DNA of 9,982 nt from Pseudomonadota bacterium (GTDB lineage Bacteria > Pseudomonadota > Alphaproteobacteria > Rhizobiales > Xanthobacteraceae). Under the pieces are notes generated by a model that saw nothing but the letters and a program-made list of their open reading frames with translations, made no database searches and was not told the origin of the DNA. This document shows, piece by piece, positions 6,907-9,982 of this stretch (positions within the stretch are counted from its first letter, which is position 1; every line of letters starts with the position of its first letter). The position numbers were made by a program, and so were the translations under genes. Where the stretch lies: assembly GCA_023387555.1 (NCBI GenBank), contig JAEWHY010000177.1, forward strand, positions 1 through 9,982. The letters run 5' to 3'.

Positions 6907-8771
6907 GCGCGCGCAGCCGCCTCCGCCGCCGGAGCGTCCGTCGTTCGCGCTGCCGCACCGAGTTCGCCGAGGCTGCGCAGCCACATCTCGACATTGACCA
7001 GCATCCACATCGAGGGAATGCCCTTGCGCTCACCGGCGCGGAAGCGCGCAACCGCATCGTTCAGCGCCGCCGGATCGGCATAGGCGCGCAGCCGTCCGTC
7101 GGTGTCGGTGAGAAGATCGAGATAACGGCCCAGCCCCTTCGGATCGGCAAGCCAGTCGTCATAGGGCAGCCACAGCCCGATCTTGCGGCGATAGATCAGT
7201 TGGTTGTCGAGGAATTTCTCGGCGATGCGCTTCAGCAGCGGCTTGGTAACACCGCCGGGTGCGCGAATATCTCGCGGGATCCGGTTCAAGATCCTGGCGA
7301 GCGGCAGATGCACGTAAGGGACACGGGCCTCGACTGAAGCCGCCATCGACATCTTGTCCTGCCGTACCAGCAGCGATTCCAGATACGAAACCTGATCGAT
7401 CGCAAACAGCCGGTCGCGGAAATCCTTGAACCTGCGGCTCGTCGCCTCGCGCAGTCCGGGAGCCGGCACGAGCTCTGGAAACAGCGCCTGCATGGCATGG
7501 AAGTCGTGATACACGGCAGCGTAGATTGCGGAGTCGCGGCCGTCGAGACGCTTCACGCTCAGGAACGGCCAGACGGCCGGCAACAGTCGTGACGGCAGCA
7601 GCCGCGCCAGCAGATCCTGCCGCGCCAGATTGCGCCACACACCGTACCGCAGGTAACCGCCGAACATCTCGTCGGCGCCTTCGCCAGTGAGTGCGACCTT
7701 CGAGGCTTCGCGCATCCGGTCGCAAAGCAGCATCAGGGTCACGCAGCCGCCATGCGGGACCGGCCCTTCCATATGCTGGACCGCCCGCGGCAGCGCGTCG
7801 GCAAATTCGTTGCCGCCAATCCGAACCTCGTGATGGTCGAGACCGTAGCGGTCAACGACCAGCTTGCGGTATTCGCCCTCGTCGTAGGGATGGTCGCCGA
7901 GGCTCACGGCATAGGATGCGATCCGCCGGCCGGCGCTCTGGCTGGCCATGGCGGCAACGAGACTTGAATCGACACCACCCGAGAGTTGCAACGTATAGCC
8001 GACATCGCTCATCAGGTGTTCGTGCACCGACGTTTCGACGGCCGCCTCCGCCATCCGCTCGGCTTCGTGCGGTGACATCGTATCGTCGGATTTCAGCGTC
8101 TCGAGCACGTCGCAGAAGCGCCGCCGCACGACCGGCCCGCCCTGCAGCGGAATGGTCAGCAATGTGCCGCCGGGCACGCGCTCGATTCCGCGAACGTTGC
8201 TGAGGCCCCCCGCGGCCCATGTGAAGATGATGAGTTCGGCGAGCGCGGTTTCATCCGGCTGCGGCTCGACCAGCCTGAACAGCGGCCGCATTTCGCTCGC
8301 GATCCCGATGCGGTTGCCGCGCTGGCAGAGATAGAGCGGCTTGATCCCGAATGGATCGCGCGCAGCGAGTGCGACATTGCGTTTGCGGTCGATGAGCACG
8401 AAGGCATACATGCCCTCCAACCGGTCCAGCACGCCCTCACCCCATTGCAGGTAGCCCTGCAGAATGGTCTCGGTGTCGCCGTTGGTCCGGAACCGGACGC
8501 CCGCGGCTTCCAGTTCGCCGCGAAGCGCACGGAAATTGTAGATCTCGCCATTGAAGATCAGGGTGCAGCGACCGCTCTCATCGGTCATCGGCTGATCGGA
8601 GGCGCTGCCCGGATCCATGATCGCGAGCCTGCGGAACACCAGCGCCCATCCAGGCTCGGCGGCATGACCGGCTGAATCCGGCCCGCGATGCAGCAGGTCC
8701 CGGTCCGCACCGGCGAGAAGTGCGTCCGGAAACACCCGTCCCGGCTCAAAGAATGCGGCAAGGCCACACAT
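6903..8771 (-). CDS. asnB: Glutamine-hydrolysing asparagine synthetase-type amidotransferase (AsnB/WbpS-like)
   Basis: Predicted two-domain amidotransferase, 622 aa. The N-terminal class II glutaminase is intact: Cys2 (after Met removal the nucleophile), HRGPDSAG (28-35), FNGEIYNF (73-80), NGDTE (97-101) and RDPFGIKPLYL (138-148). The C-terminal synthetase has the PP-loop LQLSGGVDSSL (261-271), then GEGADEMFGGY (363-373), DKMSMAASVEARVPY (472-486) and YRRKIGLWLP (527-536). The family takes ammonia from glutamine and transfers it to an AMP-activated carboxylate. The classic substrate is aspartate, but homologues in surface-glycan clusters (WbpS, WbmE) are thought to amidate uronic acids, and exosortase-linked exopolysaccharide clusters carry similar amidotransferases. 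In this operon a sugar substrate is likelier than aspartate, but sequence alone cannot decide, so the symbol is a family name. ATG 8771 overlaps the preceding stop by 1 nt (TGATG), with GGGGACG 5-12 nt upstream. The last ~18 residues are a low-complexity Ala-rich tail. Confidence 0.9.
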   Translation of the reverse strand: MCGLAAFFEPGRVFPDALLAGADRDLLHRGPDSAGHAAEPGWALVFRRLAIMDPGSASDQPMTDESGRCTLIFNGEIYNFRALRGELEAAGVRFRTNGDTETILQGYLQWGEGVLDRLEGMYAFVLIDRKRNVALAARDPFGIKPLYLCQRGNRIGIASEMRPLFRLVEPQPDETALAELIIFTWAAGGLSNVRGIERVPGGTLLTIPLQGGPVVRRRFCDVLETLKSDDTMSPHEAERMAEAAVETSVHEHLMSDVGYTLQLSGGVDSSLVAAMASQSAGRRIASYAVSLGDHPYDEGEYRKLVVDRYGLDHHEVRIGGNEFADALPRAVQHMEGPVPHGGCVTLMLLCDRMREASKVALTGEGADEMFGGYLRYGVWRNLARQDLLARLLPSRLLPAVWPFLSVKRLDGRDSAIYAAVYHDFHAMQALFPELVPAPGLREATSRRFKDFRDRLFAIDQVSYLESLLVRQDKMSMAASVEARVPYVHLPLARILNRIPRDIRAPGGVTKPLLKRIAEKFLDNQLIYRRKIGLWLPYDDWLADPKGLGRYLDLLTDTDGRLRAYADPAALNDAVARFRAGERKGIPSMWMLVNVEMWLRSLGELGAAARTTDAPAAEAAARA

Positions 8772-9982
8772 CAGGCCGTCCCCGCAAGCAATTGGCGAAA
8801 CGCCGCCGGATCGGCTGCGCCGGTGCCGGAAAGCACGGCGTCGCGCAGTGCGGCTTCGTCGAACGTCATGCGGTGATTGTCATCATGCAAAACCGGCAGA
8901 ATGGTCGCCCGCTGCGCAAGCAGCCGCGCGACCTCCGCCGTGAAGTGACCGGCGCCCATGTCGAGATAGACGATGCGCGCATTGCTGCAGCAGGCTTCCC
9001 ACAATGCCGTTGTGGTCGGAATATCGAACACAAAGACATCGGCCTGAGAGAGTTGCGCGTGGAAATTCCCCCGGCGGGTCGGCACCACGGTCTCCAGCGG
9101 ATGTGGGCGGCCATCGAACAATCCTTCCGGATGCGCCTGGCAGACAAAATCAACAGGAAGGCTGTTGAGGAATTGCGCCACCCGCATCTGCCAGTCGAGA
9201 TGCACAGGATCCCGCGGCAATGCCGGCACCAACTGCCGGAATCCCAGAAGCTGGGTCGGCGCGTAAACCACCTTCAACTTGTCGCCGGTCGCTTTCGGCG
9301 TACGGGAGACCGGTACGCGCCGGAACACCGGATCGCCTGTGCCACCGGAGATCGTCACCGGGCCGGCCTGGTCTTTCATCTCACGCCGGCAGATCGCGGC
9401 CGAGCCCTCCGTCGGCAGCGTGAATTCCGACGACACCGACAACTCCAGCAGATCGGTGATCGGCGCGGTCGCAGCGAATTCCCGCGGCGTGCCATGATCG
9501 AAGCGCCGCACCCGGCCGCCACGCCGCAACACTTCGAGCCCGACTGCGCGCGGCGCGTAAAGTCCGCCCGATCCGGTCCAGACCTCACCCGGCAGCGAGA
9601 CCGCTCGGAGCACCGTCATGTCTCGTGCGGCCTTCGCCAGATGCGCCAGTGCCACCGCTTCCACCAGATGCAGCGCGCGCGCACGATACGGATCGTTCAG
9701 CGACACGCCGCCGACAATCAACGCCGCAAGCGCGCGGCCGACCTCGCTGACTTCGGGGCCCTCCGGGGCCCGCCGGCGCGCGGCGTCGAGGATGGTCTCG
9801 GCATGGCGAAACCCGACGCCACGGTGATCGCGCTGCGCCATGTCGCGGAGAAGGGAATTGTGGCTGATCGCGACCACACCCGGCGACAGAAGCGCCCGCG
9901 GCATTCGTGACAGCTTTGTCCAGCTCCGCATACGTGCGATCCGACGCGCGAAGGAAAGGCCCAGTTTCGCCGGCTGCAGCAC
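8771..9982 (-). CDS. Putative GT-B-like surface-carbohydrate protein, probably 5'-truncated at right edge
   Basis: The frame is open to the window edge. The outermost codon happens to be GTG (9982-9980), so 403 residues are visible, but the true start may lie outside. I do not recognise a named family. The visible layout resembles a two-domain GT-B protein. The N-terminal part has WTGSGGLYAPRAVGLEV (136-152) and FDHG (161-164). The C-terminal half starts with KLKVVYAPTQLL (235-246), then FVCQAHPEG (279-287), and ends its core with ADVFVFDIPTTTALWEAC (314-331) and VYLDMGAG (338-345). An 'HG' in the first half, an 'HPE' loop in the second and a late acidic/Thr-rich strand recall CDP-glycerol glycerophosphotransferase-like and capsule-type transferases; this is an analogy only. 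No signal peptide or membrane helix is seen in the visible part. It ends with TGA overlapping the AsnB-type start, so it is translationally coupled to it. Codon use matches the rest of the operon. Confidence 0.75.
   Translation of the reverse strand: MLQPAKLGLSFARRIARMRSWTKLSRMPRALLSPGVVAISHNSLLRDMAQRDHRGVGFRHAETILDAARRRAPEGPEVSEVGRALAALIVGGVSLNDPYRARALHLVEAVALAHLAKAARDMTVLRAVSLPGEVWTGSGGLYAPRAVGLEVLRRGGRVRRFDHGTPREFAATAPITDLLELSVSSEFTLPTEGSAAICRREMKDQAGPVTISGGTGDPVFRRVPVSRTPKATGDKLKVVYAPTQLLGFRQLVPALPRDPVHLDWQMRVAQFLNSLPVDFVCQAHPEGLFDGRPHPLETVVPTRRGNFHAQLSQADVFVFDIPTTTALWEACCSNARIVYLDMGAGHFTAEVARLLAQRATILPVLHDDNHRMTFDEAALRDAVLSGTGAADPAAFRQLLAGTA

Noticed and set aside
6907..7008. 34-residue N-terminal extension of the 566-aa asparagine-synthetase-like protein
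   Set aside because: It lies within the 3' end of the upstream amidotransferase gene and is low-complexity. ATG 6906 has a GGAGG site and the operon's usual 4-nt overlap.
8720..9910. 396-codon plus-strand open frame
   Set aside because: Lies wholly opposite minus-strand coding DNA, spanning an existing gene junction. Its product is rich in Arg, His and Pro with no recognisable motif, as expected for a GC-rich antisense shadow.

Overview
The window is one minus-strand gene cluster for making and assembling a surface polysaccharide (O-antigen, capsule or exopolysaccharide). All nine genes or gene fragments point the same way. Six of the eight junctions overlap or are 4 nt apart (five stop/start overlaps and one 4-nt gap); the last two gaps are 6 and 7 nt. 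There is no intergenic room for an internal promoter or terminator, so the segment looks like the middle of a long operon that enters at the right edge and leaves at the left. The DNA is uniformly GC-rich. Base composition, dense stop/start overlaps and protein character suggest a Gram-negative proteobacterium, probably an alphaproteobacterium. That assignment is an impression, because no taxonomic marker gene is present.

In transcription order (right to left) the layout is: (1) a probably 5'-truncated protein with GT-B-like motifs and no firm family (8771-9982). (2) A complete glutamine-dependent asparagine-synthetase-type amidotransferase with Cys2 (6903-8771). (3) A second asparagine-synthetase-like protein without the Cys2 glutaminase nucleophile but with a PP-loop (5206-6906). 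(4) A GT4 glycosyltransferase with a GTG start (3930-5201). (5-7) A three-enzyme nucleotide-sugar cassette: WlbA-type UDP-GlcNAcA 3-dehydrogenase (2854-3933), WlbC/WbpE-type PLP aminotransferase (1706-2857) and WlbB/WbpD-type hexapeptide N-acetyltransferase (1149-1709). (8) A second GT4 glycosyltransferase (63-1142). (9) The first 18 codons of another gene leaving the left edge (1-55).

Together the genes suggest this model. The WlbA-C-B cassette converts UDP-GlcNAc-uronic acid to UDP-2,3-diacetamido-2,3-dideoxy-glucuronic acid; gene order equals reaction order. One or both amidotransferases may convert uronic acid carboxylates to uronamides, as proposed for WbpS/WbmE-type proteins in O-antigen clusters. 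The GT4 enzymes and perhaps the right-edge protein would assemble the repeat unit. The 6-dehydrogenase that makes the cassette's substrate (WbpA type) and a 2-epimerase (WlbD/WbpI type) are not in the window. The most unusual element is the tandem pair of asparagine-synthetase homologues, one with a glutaminase active site and one without. No RNA genes, mobile elements, CRISPR arrays or convincing repeats were seen.
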